This document shows, piece after piece, positions 18,046 through 26,746 of a stretch of DNA of 64,000 nt. Source of the stretch: Methylococcus capsulatus str. Texas = ATCC 19069 (GTDB lineage: Bacteria > Pseudomonadota > Gammaproteobacteria > Methylococcales > Methylococcaceae); contig NZ_AUKJ01000021.1 of assembly GCF_000424685.1 (NCBI RefSeq), positions 62,001-126,000 of the forward strand, read 5' to 3'. Under the pieces are notes generated by a model. That model did no database searches and had not been told where the DNA came from. It saw nothing but the letters and a program-made list of their open reading frames with translations. The translations under genes were made by a program, and so were the position numbers. Position 1 is the first letter of the stretch. Each line of letters opens with the position of its first letter.

Positions 18046-20496
18046 TCAGGCGTTGCCCGCCAGAAGCCGCTCGAACCGGTCCTGCGGCAGCGGCCTGCCG
18101 AACAAATGCCCCTGCGCCAGCCGACAGCCTTGGGCATGGAGATATTCCGCCTGATGAGACGTTTCCACCCCTTCTGCGATCACTTCGAGTTGCAAAGCGC
18201 CGGCAATCGAGATGATGGCTTTGACCAGTTCCACCTTTTCCCTGTCCGCGGGAAAACCCTGGATGAAGGAGCGGTCGATCTTGATCTGGTCCAGCGGAAA
18301 ACGGTTGAGATAACTCAACGCCGAATAGCCGGTGCCGAAGTCGTCGATGGAAATGGCGAAGCCCATGTCGTGCAGCTCCTCCAAGGCTGCGCCGACCTCG
18401 GCATCGTTCCCGAGCAACAGGCTCTCGGTGATCTCGAGTTCCAGCCACTCCGGACGGCAGCCGGTATCCTGGACGATGCGCTGCAATTCGCCGGGCAGAT
18501 CGTTGCGGACGAACTGCCGGGTGGAAAGGTTCACCGCGACTTTGAAGGGCGAATCGACGGTCCGGTGCCAGTAGACCGCCCGGCGGCAGGCGGTCGCCAG
18601 GACCCAGTGCCCCAGGTCGCGGATAAGCCCCGTTTCCTCGGCTATGGGAATGAAACGGTCGGGCGTCATGATACCTTCCTGCGGATGCCGCCACCGCAGC
18701 AAGGCCTCTGCGCCGACGATGCGTCCGGCCGGCAAGGCCACCTGCGGCTGATAGTACAGCTCCAGTTCGCCATTCCCGAGCGCTTTGCGCAGCGCTCCTT
18801 CCATCGCCGTACGGTCCGATACCTGGACGGCGAGCTCCTCCGCGTAGAACTGGAAATTGTTCCGGCCTTGTCGCTTGGCATGGTACATGGCCAGATCCGC
18901 CTGCTTGAACAGCCGGTCCGCGTCACACTGGCCTTCCATATGCAGGACGATCCCGATGCTGACCGAAACGAACAGCTCCTTGCCTTCGATGATGAAGGCC
19001 TCGCCGAAGGCCTCGAGTATCCTGCCGGCGATGGCGCGGAGATCGCCCCGATCGCGCACCACTGGCAACAGGATCGAGAACTCGTCTCCACCCAGCCGCG
19101 CCACGGTATCGTAGCCACGGACGCATGCGTTCAGGCGCCGGGCAGCCTCGCACAGCAGCCGGTCGCCGGCGCTGTGCCCCAGCGTGTCGTTCACCTCCTT
19201 GAAGCGGTCCAGGTCGAGCAGCATCAGACCGAACTGACTGCCTCGGGCAGCGGCATCGGTCAGACACTGGCGGATCCGGTCGTTGAGCAATGCCCGGTTG
19301 GGCAGGTCGGTGAGCGGATCGAAGAACGCCAGGCGTTGAATGCGCCGCCGGTATTCGTCCACCTCGGTGATGTCCCGACCGACCGCCAGCACACCGGTGC
19401 ATTCGCCATCCGGATCGTGTTCCGCCACCAGACGGATGTGAAGCAGGCGGGGACCTTTGTGCGTACCCTGCAGCAGGAGTTCTATTTCGTCGGCCTTGCC
19501 GGTGGCGACGACCGCCCTGAGCTTGCTCTCGTAAGTTTCGAACCGCTCGTCACCGGGATGGAGCTCGGTCGGTGTCCGGCCGATCATGTCACTGGCGGAA
19601 AACAGCAGCGTGTTCTCCAGACTGGGATTGAGGTAGACGATGCGGCAATCCCGGTCGTATCGCATGATGCTATCGGGTGAATTCTCGGCGAGCGAGCGGA
19701 ACTCGCGTTCACGCCGGAGCAATGCCGTATCCGTCCGCTTGAGGAGGCGGGTGTCGCGCACCAATGCCAGCACGTAACCGCAGCCTTCGTGCTCCAGATA
19801 GCGGGCGTCGACGACGACCGGCACCCGATGTCCGTCTCGGGTACGGTGGATGGTTTCCCACTGGGCGGAAGTCTTCTCCCGGATTTCGCGGAAATGACCG
19901 GCCCAGGACCGTGACCCCAGATCGGGCACGACCTCGGCGACGGACAGGTTCAGAAACTCCTCGCCGCGGTAACCCAGGGCCTTTCGCCACGCTTCGTTGA
20001 CATAGACGAACCGACCCTCGGCATTGCAGATCGACACCATTTCCGCGAGGTGATCCAGCGCCTTGCCGACCAGCCCGGCTTGCACCTCGGCCTGCCTGCG
20101 TTCGGTGACATCCGTGAGAAACCCGTGCCAGCGGATCGCGCCGTCCGACAGAGGCTCTGGCACTGCGGAAAGCTCGAGCCAGCGTGGCCCCCGGACGGGA
20201 TGTTCGACCGGGAACTCCGTCCTGAGCGGCATCGGACCGCGCTGGGCCGTTTCCTGCCGCGGCTCCGCCCGCCGCCGATCCTCCGGCCACATCGATGCTT
20301 CGATGCCGGCGGCGTGCAGGAGGCGGCCGGGCTCCGCCCCGAACATGTCCTCCATCGCGGGGTCGGCATGGACGACCGTGACATGGCCATCCGGGTGCTG
20401 CTCCAGAATACAGGTGGCAGCCGCCGGAAGAAGGCCGGATGGCCCCACCAATTCCCCCGGTCCGTCGATCACCGCCATCTCCCTTGCCCCGCCCAT
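18046..20496 (-). CDS. PAS-PAS-PAS-GGDEF-EAL cyclic-di-GMP signalling protein
   Basis: 816 residues. Three PAS-like sensor modules (about 20-130, 145-260 with GRFVYVNEAWRKALGYRGEE, and 270-385 ending GRDITEV) precede GGDEF (390-550; RLGGDEFSILLP) and EAL (565-810; AEALLRWRHPQEG, IDDFGTGYSALSYLNRFPL, IAEGVET). Unlike its neighbour it keeps an RxxD inhibitory site (RGYD, five residues before GGDEF). The catalytic halves of the two are very similar, so they arose by tandem duplication. ATG 20496 overlaps the stop of the DUF1614 gene in TGATG, which argues for translational coupling. Confidence 0.9.
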   Translation of the reverse strand: MGGAREMAVIDGPGELVGPSGLLPAAATCILEQHPDGHVTVVHADPAMEDMFGAEPGRLLHAAGIEASMWPEDRRRAEPRQETAQRGPMPLRTEFPVEHPVRGPRWLELSAVPEPLSDGAIRWHGFLTDVTERRQAEVQAGLVGKALDHLAEMVSICNAEGRFVYVNEAWRKALGYRGEEFLNLSVAEVVPDLGSRSWAGHFREIREKTSAQWETIHRTRDGHRVPVVVDARYLEHEGCGYVLALVRDTRLLKRTDTALLRREREFRSLAENSPDSIMRYDRDCRIVYLNPSLENTLLFSASDMIGRTPTELHPGDERFETYESKLRAVVATGKADEIELLLQGTHKGPRLLHIRLVAEHDPDGECTGVLAVGRDITEVDEYRRRIQRLAFFDPLTDLPNRALLNDRIRQCLTDAAARGSQFGLMLLDLDRFKEVNDTLGHSAGDRLLCEAARRLNACVRGYDTVARLGGDEFSILLPVVRDRGDLRAIAGRILEAFGEAFIIEGKELFVSVSIGIVLHMEGQCDADRLFKQADLAMYHAKRQGRNNFQFYAEELAVQVSDRTAMEGALRKALGNGELELYYQPQVALPAGRIVGAEALLRWRHPQEGIMTPDRFIPIAEETGLIRDLGHWVLATACRRAVYWHRTVDSPFKVAVNLSTRQFVRNDLPGELQRIVQDTGCRPEWLELEITESLLLGNDAEVGAALEELHDMGFAISIDDFGTGYSALSYLNRFPLDQIKIDRSFIQGFPADREKVELVKAIISIAGALQLEVIAEGVETSHQAEYLHAQGCRLAQGHLFGRPLPQDRFERLLAGNA

Positions 20497-21161
20497 CAGG
20501 TCAGAAGGACGGCAACCAGACCGGTCATGAAGATGCCATCGAAAGTTCCCGCGCCGCCGATGGAGGCCACCGGCGCGCCGAGGTGGCGAATGTCGGGGAT
20601 GCGTAGCAGATCAGCCCCGATCAGCACGCCCATGGTTCCGGCGATGTAGGCGACCGGCGCCCGGTGTTCGCCGCCCAGCACCAGGGCAACCAGCGCCGCC
20701 GCCAGGGGGGCGATCAGGATCGGCATGCCGATGCCAAAGCCGGGAATGGGCCGGCTGAAGCCATACGCCACCGCCGCGACGATCGCTGTCGCCAGCGCCA
20801 ACTGCGGCAGCGGGATGCCATCATTGGCGAGCAGGTAAAACGAAAAGGCCACCGGAACCAGTCCGCCCCCCACGTTGACCATGATCTTCGTCCGGCCGGT
20901 GAACGGAATTTCCGGCAGGCGCAGCAAGCCGCGGAACGGCGGTGGCGGAACGACAGGGGGGCGGTCCGCCTCGATGGTGGCCACCGGCAGGTTGATGGCG
21001 CTGCCCAGCAAAGAAGTCAGGACCAGGCTGAGAGCGGAAGACGGGTCGAGACCGAGCTTCTCGAAAGTCAGCGCAATGATCTGGAAATTGATGCTGAAGA
21101 CGAGCCACAGCAACAAGCCGGCAAAAAACAGGAAATACAGGGGGGAAAAAGGTCCGCGCAT
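20496..21161 (-). CDS. DUF1614-family integral membrane protein
   Basis: 221 residues starting MRGPFSPLYFLFFAGLL, with about six hydrophobic segments. GSAINLPVATIEAD after the second helix, GGGLVPVAFSFYLL, GIGMPILIAPLAAALVALVL and the glycine-rich end VASIGGAGTFDGIFMTGLVA are the conserved blocks of the DUF1614 family, whose function is unknown. The stop overlaps the start of the downstream GGDEF-EAL gene, so the pair is made together. A partner or sensor role for that protein is possible but unproven. ATG 21161 is chosen because longer in-frame forms lack family similarity. Confidence 0.78.
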   Translation of the reverse strand: MRGPFSPLYFLFFAGLLLWLVFSINFQIIALTFEKLGLDPSSALSLVLTSLLGSAINLPVATIEADRPPVVPPPPFRGLLRLPEIPFTGRTKIMVNVGGGLVPVAFSFYLLANDGIPLPQLALATAIVAAVAYGFSRPIPGFGIGMPILIAPLAAALVALVLGGEHRAPVAYIAGTMGVLIGADLLRIPDIRHLGAPVASIGGAGTFDGIFMTGLVAVLLT

Positions 21162-21273
21162 GGAATGCCCCGGCCTTATCGTGGATATCGCATGGCGAAC
21201 ACCATTCTCTTGCTTGACCCGTCTGAATGAGCGGGGGCCGGACGCATGGTACTCCGGTCCGGCCATGCTCCCC

Positions 21274-21804
21274 TCAGTCTATCTTGATACTCTGGCGTTT
21301 GCTGCCCGCCGCCTTGGGAATCACCACTTCCAGTATCCCGTCCTTGAAGGAGGCCTTGGCCTTGTCCGCATCCACGGCGCACGGCAGCCGCAGACTCCGG
21401 CTGAATTCGCCGCGGCTCATTTCACGGTAAAAGTACTGGCCTTTCTCCTCTTTGCTTTCGGACTGCGAGGATGCCTGCAACGTGAACATGTCCTCACTCA
21501 GGGTGACCTCCAGGTCATCCTTGGTGATGCCCGGCAGTTCCGCCCTGACCACCACTTCGTCCGCACGGTCGATCACATCGACCTTCGGCACCCGGACGCC
21601 GGACAGACCGGTTCGGAACAAGGAAGGCCAGGGCCTGCGCATCAGCGCCCAGGGCTCGTGTTCCAGCCATCCCGCCGGGAACACCTGCTCCATCCACCGC
21701 TCCATTTCCTCCCAGGGACTCGGGTAGGCTCTCGTCGCCACGGGCTCGGCGGCCTTCACTTCCTTCCCCGTGGATTCCTTCTCATGCGCTTCTTTCTTGG
21801 CCAT
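21274..21804 (-). CDS. Small heat-shock protein, Hsp20/alpha-crystallin family
   Basis: 176 residues: a variable N-terminal arm with a lysine/glutamate-rich start (MAKKEAHEKESTGKEVKAA), then the alpha-crystallin domain at about 75-170 with PKVDVIDRADEVVVRAELPG, LEVTLSEDMFTLQA, the strand block GEFSRSLRLPCAVDADKAKA and the diagnostic FKDGILEVVIPK. It is a holdase that keeps unfolded proteins soluble. GGAGG lies eight bases before ATG 21804. I looked for a sigma-32-type promoter upstream and found no convincing one. Confidence 0.92.
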   Translation of the reverse strand: MAKKEAHEKESTGKEVKAAEPVATRAYPSPWEEMERWMEQVFPAGWLEHEPWALMRRPWPSLFRTGLSGVRVPKVDVIDRADEVVVRAELPGITKDDLEVTLSEDMFTLQASSQSESKEEKGQYFYREMSRGEFSRSLRLPCAVDADKAKASFKDGILEVVIPKAAGSKRQSIKID

Positions 21805-22140
21805 CACATGCACCTCCAAAACGTTCGAGAACACACCGAAAAGCCGGGCCCGTTGCCCGGACAGCGGACGCTGTCGCCGACCGCGGCGACGCTCGCCTAA
21901 GTATAGCGGTATCGGTCTAAAAGTACCCTGACAGACGGGGCTTTACCACCGTGGCAGGAGATCCCGTCCGCATGATCCTCCCACGGCCTGCGCTAAAATC
22001 GGTAACAGTCTCCAGTTCGGACATATCGTATCATTGGGCGTGAATGTTGCTTTGGCCTCCGACCGGAACAGCGGACGGAAGTCCGGCTTACCCTCGACAT
22101 TCCCACCGCCCCCCGGTCAAATCTCCAGGAGTCCGACGAC
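21805..22140. other. Intergenic region between divergent hsp20 and RND adaptor genes
   Basis: 336 bases with no supportable gene. It must hold promoters for both flanking genes. On the minus strand TATACT (21905-21900) is a possible -10 box for hsp20 without a good -35. On the plus strand there is no clear sigma-70 promoter and no metal-responsive palindrome I could recognise. The GC-rich stretch 21838-21895 contains short inverted arms (GCCCG/CGGGC type) but no T-run. Confidence 0.4.
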
Positions 22141-23295
22141 ATGAAACTCCATCGCCCCTGGCAATGGCTCCTTCCCTGTGCGCTCGCGCTCGCGCTCGCC
22201 GCCTGCCACGGTGCCGATGACGAGGACCGGGCCGAACTGTCCACCAATCCGCAGGACATCCTCCAGCTTCCGGCAGACTCCCCCAAGGTCCGTCGCATCA
22301 GGGAAGCAGAAGCCATTCCGGAGCAGCGGCCGCTGCTGGAGCCGCTCACCGGCAAGATCACTTACGATGAAACCCGTACGGTACGCGTATCCTCCCCCAT
22401 CGCCGGCCGCGTCACCGCGATACCGGCACAGCCCGGCGCCGTCGTCCGGGTCGGTACGCCTTTGCTCGAGCTGGACAGTCCCGAACTCGGCCAAGCCCAG
22501 GCGGAGTACGCGAAGGCCACCGCCGATCTAAAGTTGGCGGAACGCGATTTCGAGCGTCTGAAAAGTCTGTACGACAATGGCATCGCGCCCCACAAGGAAT
22601 TCCATCAGGCCGAGGATGCGCTGGAACGTGCCCGCAGCGAGGCCGAACGCAGCCGCCTACGACTGGCCAATCTCGGCGTACATGAAAAACGCCCCGATAA
22701 CCACTTCACGCTCAAGGCGCCGATCGCCGGCGTCGTCACCGAACGCAACGTCAATCCCGGCATGGAGGTCCGCCCGGACCTTCCGACGCCGCTCTTCGTG
22801 ATATCGGATCTGGACCGGCTCTGGGTTCTCCTCGATGTTTTCGAAAAGGACCTGGCCGTGATCCATCCGGGACAGGACGTCAAACTCACGGTGCCGGCCT
22901 ACCCGGACCGATGGTTCCCGGCCAGGATCGACTACATCGGCAAGGTGGTGGACGAAACGACCCGGACGGTGAAGGTGCGCTGCCTGCTGCCCAATCCGGA
23001 AGGCCAACTGTTGCCGTCGATGTATGCCTCGGTGGAAGTAGAAAGCCCGCCCGACGACAAGGCGATCGTCGTCCCGCTCACGGCCCTGTTCACGGAAGGG
23101 GAATCGGACTGGCTGTTCGTCTCCCTCGGTGAAGGCCGCTACCAGAAACGCGAGGTACGGGTCGGACTGCGGCTGAAGAAGGAAGCCGTGCTGCTGGAGG
23201 GCGTCCAGCCAGGCGAACGGATCGTGACCGACGGCGCCCTCCTGCTGCGCTCCGAACTGGATACGGCAGCGGGCGACGGCGGGAAAAAACCATGA
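22141..23295 (+). CDS. RND efflux periplasmic adaptor lipoprotein (CzcB/CusB family)
   Basis: 384 residues with a lipoprotein signal ending LALAAC (Cys22). The layout is a membrane-fusion protein: lipoyl half (VSSPIAGRVTAIPAQPGAVV), a coiled hairpin rich in Ala/Glu/Arg (about 120-180), the second lipoyl half (LKAPIAGVVTERNVNPG), then beta-barrel (DLDRLWVLLDVFEKD) and membrane-proximal domain (GVQPGERIVTDGALLLRSEL). This is the form seen in metal pumps of the Czc/Cus type. There is no metal-binding N-terminal Met or His cluster to tell which ion. Its last four bases (ATGA) overlap the pump gene. Confidence 0.9.
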   Translation: MKLHRPWQWLLPCALALALAACHGADDEDRAELSTNPQDILQLPADSPKVRRIREAEAIPEQRPLLEPLTGKITYDETRTVRVSSPIAGRVTAIPAQPGAVVRVGTPLLELDSPELGQAQAEYAKATADLKLAERDFERLKSLYDNGIAPHKEFHQAEDALERARSEAERSRLRLANLGVHEKRPDNHFTLKAPIAGVVTERNVNPGMEVRPDLPTPLFVISDLDRLWVLLDVFEKDLAVIHPGQDVKLTVPAYPDRWFPARIDYIGKVVDETTRTVKVRCLLPNPEGQLLPSMYASVEVESPPDDKAIVVPLTALFTEGESDWLFVSLGEGRYQKREVRVGLRLKKEAVLLEGVQPGERIVTDGALLLRSELDTAAGDGGKKP

Positions 23296-26200
23296 TTCGC
23301 CCGGTCATTGCATTCTGTCTGCAACAGCGCCTGCTGGTCCTCGGTCTCGCCGTGCTGCTGACGGCGGGCGGCATCCTGTCGTTCGAAAAGCTGCCGGTGC
23401 AGGCTTTTCCCGACGTGCAGAACGTCTTCGTGCAGGTCGTCACCCAATTTCCCGGTCAGGCGCCGGAGGAAGTGGAGAAACTGGTCACCCTGCCGATCGA
23501 GCGCGAAATGAACGGTCTGCCCCATCTCATCAATCTGCGCTCGGTGTCGATCTTCGGACTGTCCGTCGTCACACTGACCTTCGATGACGACGCCGAAGAC
23601 TACTTCTCCCGCCAGCAGGTGCTGGAGCGGCTGCGCGCGGTGAGTCTCCCTGCCTCGGCCAGCACCAGCCTGGGGCCGCTCAGTACGGGAATCGGCGAAA
23701 TCTACCGCTACCGGATCGAAGCCCCGGGACTGTCCCTGATCGAACAGCGCGCGCTGCAGGACTGGGTCATCGAGCGGCGCCTGCGCACCGTGCAGGGTGT
23801 GGCGGACGTGGTGTCGTTCGGCGGCGGGGTCAAGCAGTACCAGGTACAGATCGATCCCAACCGCCTGAAGGACTATCGCCTGACCGTGCAGGACGTCTAC
23901 CAGGCGGTGGCGAACAACAACGGCAACACCGGCGGCGGCTACATCGAGCACGGCTACGAAGCGCTGGTGGTAAGGGGCGTCGGGCTGCTCAAATCGATGG
24001 ACGAAATCAAGTCCATCGTCGTGGCTACCCGCGACGGCGTGCCGGTCCATGTCCAGAACGTCGCCACCGTCAGCATCGGTCCCCAGCCGCGCACCGGTAT
24101 CGTCGGCTTCAACCAGACCGATGAAGTGGTCGAGGGCGTGGTGCTGCTGATCAAGGGCCGTGATGCCATCGAGGTCCTGACCGGGGTGAAGGCCGAAATC
24201 GATGGATTGAACCGGCACGGCCTGCCGCCCGGCGTGAAAATCGTCCCGTTCTACGACCGTACGGAGCTGATACACCACACCATCCACACGGTCGAGCACA
24301 ACATGCTGGAAGGAGCCTTGTTGATCCTCGCCGTCCTGCTGGTGTTCCTGCGCCGACTGGCGACCGCCCTGGTGGTCATCGTGGTCATCCCGCTCTCCCT
24401 GCTGTTCGCGTTCATCCTCATGGATGCCCTGCACATCTCCGCCAACCTGATTTCACTGGGTGCGATCGATTTCGGCATCATCGTCGACACGGCGGTCGTG
24501 CTGGTGGAGGCGGTCATCGTGCGCATCTCGCTCGATTTGGACCGCAAGGCGGGGCTCCCGCAAATGCGGCGGACCCTGCTCGACACCAGTGTCGAGATGG
24601 GACGGCCGGTGCTGTTTTCGAAAGCCATCATCATTACCGCCTTCCTGCCGATCTTCACCTTCCAGCGGGTGGAGGCCAGGATCTTCTCGCCGATGGCCTA
24701 CACGCTGAGCCTGGCCCTCCTCGGCTCCCTGGTCGTCAGCCTGACCCTTGTCCCGGTCTTGCTGACCTATCTGCTGGGACCGCGTCTGTCGGAGGCACAC
24801 AACCCTCTGGTGACTTTCATGGAACACCGCTACCGCCGGCTGCTAGCCGGCATTCTGCGGCGGCCGGTCCGATTGTACGTCGCCAGTGGCCTCCTGCTGG
24901 CGCTGGCCGGCGGCTCGACCCATTTCATCGGCACCGAGTTCATGCCCAAACTCGACGAGGGCAACGTCTGGCTCACCATCACCCTGCCGACGCCGATTTC
25001 GCTGACCAAGGGCAAAGAGCTGGAGCGCGACATCCGCGCACGCCTGCTGGAATTTCCCGAAGTCCGCTCGATCACGACCCAGCTCGGCCGGCCGGAAGAC
25101 GGCACCGATCCGAAGGGTTTCAACAATCTCGAGATTCTGGTCGATCTGCATGACAAGGACACCTGGCGCTTTGCGGACAAGGACCGGCTGGTCGAGGCCA
25201 TGCAGCGTAACCTCGACGTCTTCCCCGGACTGCAGTTCAACTTCTCGCAAGTGATCCAAGACAACGTGGAAGAAGCGATTTCCGGCGTCAAGGGCGAAAT
25301 CGCGGTGAAGATTTTCGGCGACGACCTGAAAGTCCTGCAGGAAAAAGCCGATCAGGTCACCCGTATCCTGCGCTCCATCCGTGGCGCCACCGACGTCGCC
25401 GCCGAACAGCAGTCCGGTCTGGCCCAGGCCGTGATCGAGATCGACCGCGCCGCCATCGCCCGTTACGGCGTCAGCGTCGACGACGTGGAGGACACCCTCG
25501 GTATCGCCGTCGGCGGCCGAAGCGCCACCCGCTTTCTCGAAGGCGAGAGGCGTTTCGACGTCGTGGTCCGAATGAAGGAAGAGGCGCGCGACTCGGTCGG
25601 CGCCATCGCCGATCTCACGGTCGCGACGCCACAGGGCAGCCGCGTGCCGCTGGCCGAATTGGCCGATATCAAGGTCGACCAGGGCGCCTCCCGCATCAGC
25701 CGTGAGGACAACCGGCGGCGCATCGCCGTAAAATGCAACCTGATCGACCGCGATCAGGGTGGCTTCGTGGCCGAAGCCCAGGCGCGCGTCGCCCGGGAGG
25801 TCCGGCTGCCCCCAGGCTACCGGCTGTTATGGAGTGGCCAGTTCGAAAACCAGCAGCGGGCCATGAAGCGTCTCTCCATCATCGTGCCCATCAGCCTGGT
25901 TTTGATCTTTCTTCTGCTATTCTGGACATTCAAGTCGATGCGCCACGCGGGACTGATCGTGATGAACGTGCCGTTCTCGCTCATCGGTGGAGTCGGCGCC
26001 CTGCTGGCAACCGGCATCCACCTGAGCGTCTCGGCCGCCGTGGGCTTCATCGCCCTGTTCGGCATCGCGGTGCAGAACGGGGTCATCCTGCTGTCCCAGA
26101 TCAATCAGCTACGACGGGAAGGACGCGGCATGACGGATGCGATCATCGACGGCTCGGTGAGCCGGTTGCGACCGGTGGTCATGACCGCATCGATGGCGAT

Positions 26201-26357
26201 GCTGGGCCTGTTTCCGGCGGCCCTGTCGCACTCGGTCGGCTCGGAAACGGCGCGGCCGTTCGCCGTGGTCATCATCGGCGGGCTGATCAGCGCCACCGGG
26301 CTGACCCTGACTCTGCTCCCTGTCCTCTACCGGCGTTTCGGAGGAGCCGCCTCGTGA
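23292..26357 (+). CDS. Heavy-metal RND efflux pump (CzcA/CusA family)
   Basis: 1021 residues with the RND layout: a helix at the N-terminus, a large periplasmic loop, six helices, a second loop, then the last helices. The HME-type proton-relay segment in TM4 is present: Asp393, Asp399 and Glu406 in IDFGIIVDTAVVLVEAV. Other family blocks are VAAEQQSGLAQAVIEIDR and VRLPPGYRLLWSGQFENQQRA. It should export divalent or monovalent metal ions by proton antiport. No outer-membrane channel gene lies in the operon. It overlaps the adaptor (ATGA) and the PII-like gene (GTGA). Confidence 0.93.
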   Translation: MIRPVIAFCLQQRLLVLGLAVLLTAGGILSFEKLPVQAFPDVQNVFVQVVTQFPGQAPEEVEKLVTLPIEREMNGLPHLINLRSVSIFGLSVVTLTFDDDAEDYFSRQQVLERLRAVSLPASASTSLGPLSTGIGEIYRYRIEAPGLSLIEQRALQDWVIERRLRTVQGVADVVSFGGGVKQYQVQIDPNRLKDYRLTVQDVYQAVANNNGNTGGGYIEHGYEALVVRGVGLLKSMDEIKSIVVATRDGVPVHVQNVATVSIGPQPRTGIVGFNQTDEVVEGVVLLIKGRDAIEVLTGVKAEIDGLNRHGLPPGVKIVPFYDRTELIHHTIHTVEHNMLEGALLILAVLLVFLRRLATALVVIVVIPLSLLFAFILMDALHISANLISLGAIDFGIIVDTAVVLVEAVIVRISLDLDRKAGLPQMRRTLLDTSVEMGRPVLFSKAIIITAFLPIFTFQRVEARIFSPMAYTLSLALLGSLVVSLTLVPVLLTYLLGPRLSEAHNPLVTFMEHRYRRLLAGILRRPVRLYVASGLLLALAGGSTHFIGTEFMPKLDEGNVWLTITLPTPISLTKGKELERDIRARLLEFPEVRSITTQLGRPEDGTDPKGFNNLEILVDLHDKDTWRFADKDRLVEAMQRNLDVFPGLQFNFSQVIQDNVEEAISGVKGEIAVKIFGDDLKVLQEKADQVTRILRSIRGATDVAAEQQSGLAQAVIEIDRAAIARYGVSVDDVEDTLGIAVGGRSATRFLEGERRFDVVVRMKEEARDSVGAIADLTVATPQGSRVPLAELADIKVDQGASRISREDNRRRIAVKCNLIDRDQGGFVAEAQARVAREVRLPPGYRLLWSGQFENQQRAMKRLSIIVPISLVLIFLLLFWTFKSMRHAGLIVMNVPFSLIGGVGALLATGIHLSVSAAVGFIALFGIAVQNGVILLSQINQLRREGRGMTDAIIDGSVSRLRPVVMTASMAMLGLFPAALSHSVGSETARPFAVVIIGGLISATGLTLTLLPVLYRRFGGAAS

Positions 26358-26671
26358 AAGAAATACGCGCCTACATCCAGCCGTTCATGCTGTCCAAACT
26401 GACCATGGCGCTGCTCGACATCCCCGGATTCCCCGGGATGAGCGTGTCGGACTGCGAAGGCTTCGGCCGCGGCAAGGCCAGCGCCTCCCAGGATTTCAGC
26501 CCCTTCATGGCGAAGAAACGGATCGAGATCTTCGCCCCCGACGACCTCGCCGAGCACATCGCTGCCGTCATCCTGGAAACCGCCAATACCCATCAACCCG
26601 GCGCCGGGACGGTTTACGTACTGGAGGTCGGAAAGGGCGCCCGCATCAGTCAAGGCCAGTGGGAAAGCTGA
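26354..26671 (+). CDS. PII-like protein linked to metal RND pump (PII-NG type)
   Basis: 105 residues starting at GTG 26354, which overlaps the pump stop by four bases. It begins VKEIRAYIQPFMLSKLTMAL, the PII beta1-alpha1 pattern. A shortened loop region follows (GFPGMSVSDCEGFGRGKASA), then KKRIEIFAPDDLAEHIAAVI and AGTVYVLEVGKGARI, as in the C-terminal half of GlnB. The T-loop tyrosine site for uridylylation is not apparent. A separate PII group (PII-NG) has been described in Czc/Cus-type operons; gene position and divergence fit it. It probably senses a small molecule or metal and acts on the pump. Confidence 0.82.
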   Translation: MKEIRAYIQPFMLSKLTMALLDIPGFPGMSVSDCEGFGRGKASASQDFSPFMAKKRIEIFAPDDLAEHIAAVILETANTHQPGAGTVYVLEVGKGARISQGQWES

Positions 26672-26746
26672 TTCCTTCTGGGTAATCTTCGCGCCGAGGC
26701 TCCCACCGACGCCGCTTCCTTCCGACCCGGAGCTCGTGATACGTCC

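Noticed and set aside
14988-19680. Very long open frames on the plus strand opposite the two GGDEF-EAL genes
   Set aside because: They follow from high GC at codon position three of the real genes, have no recognisable domains, and lie wholly antisense to clear catalytic motifs.
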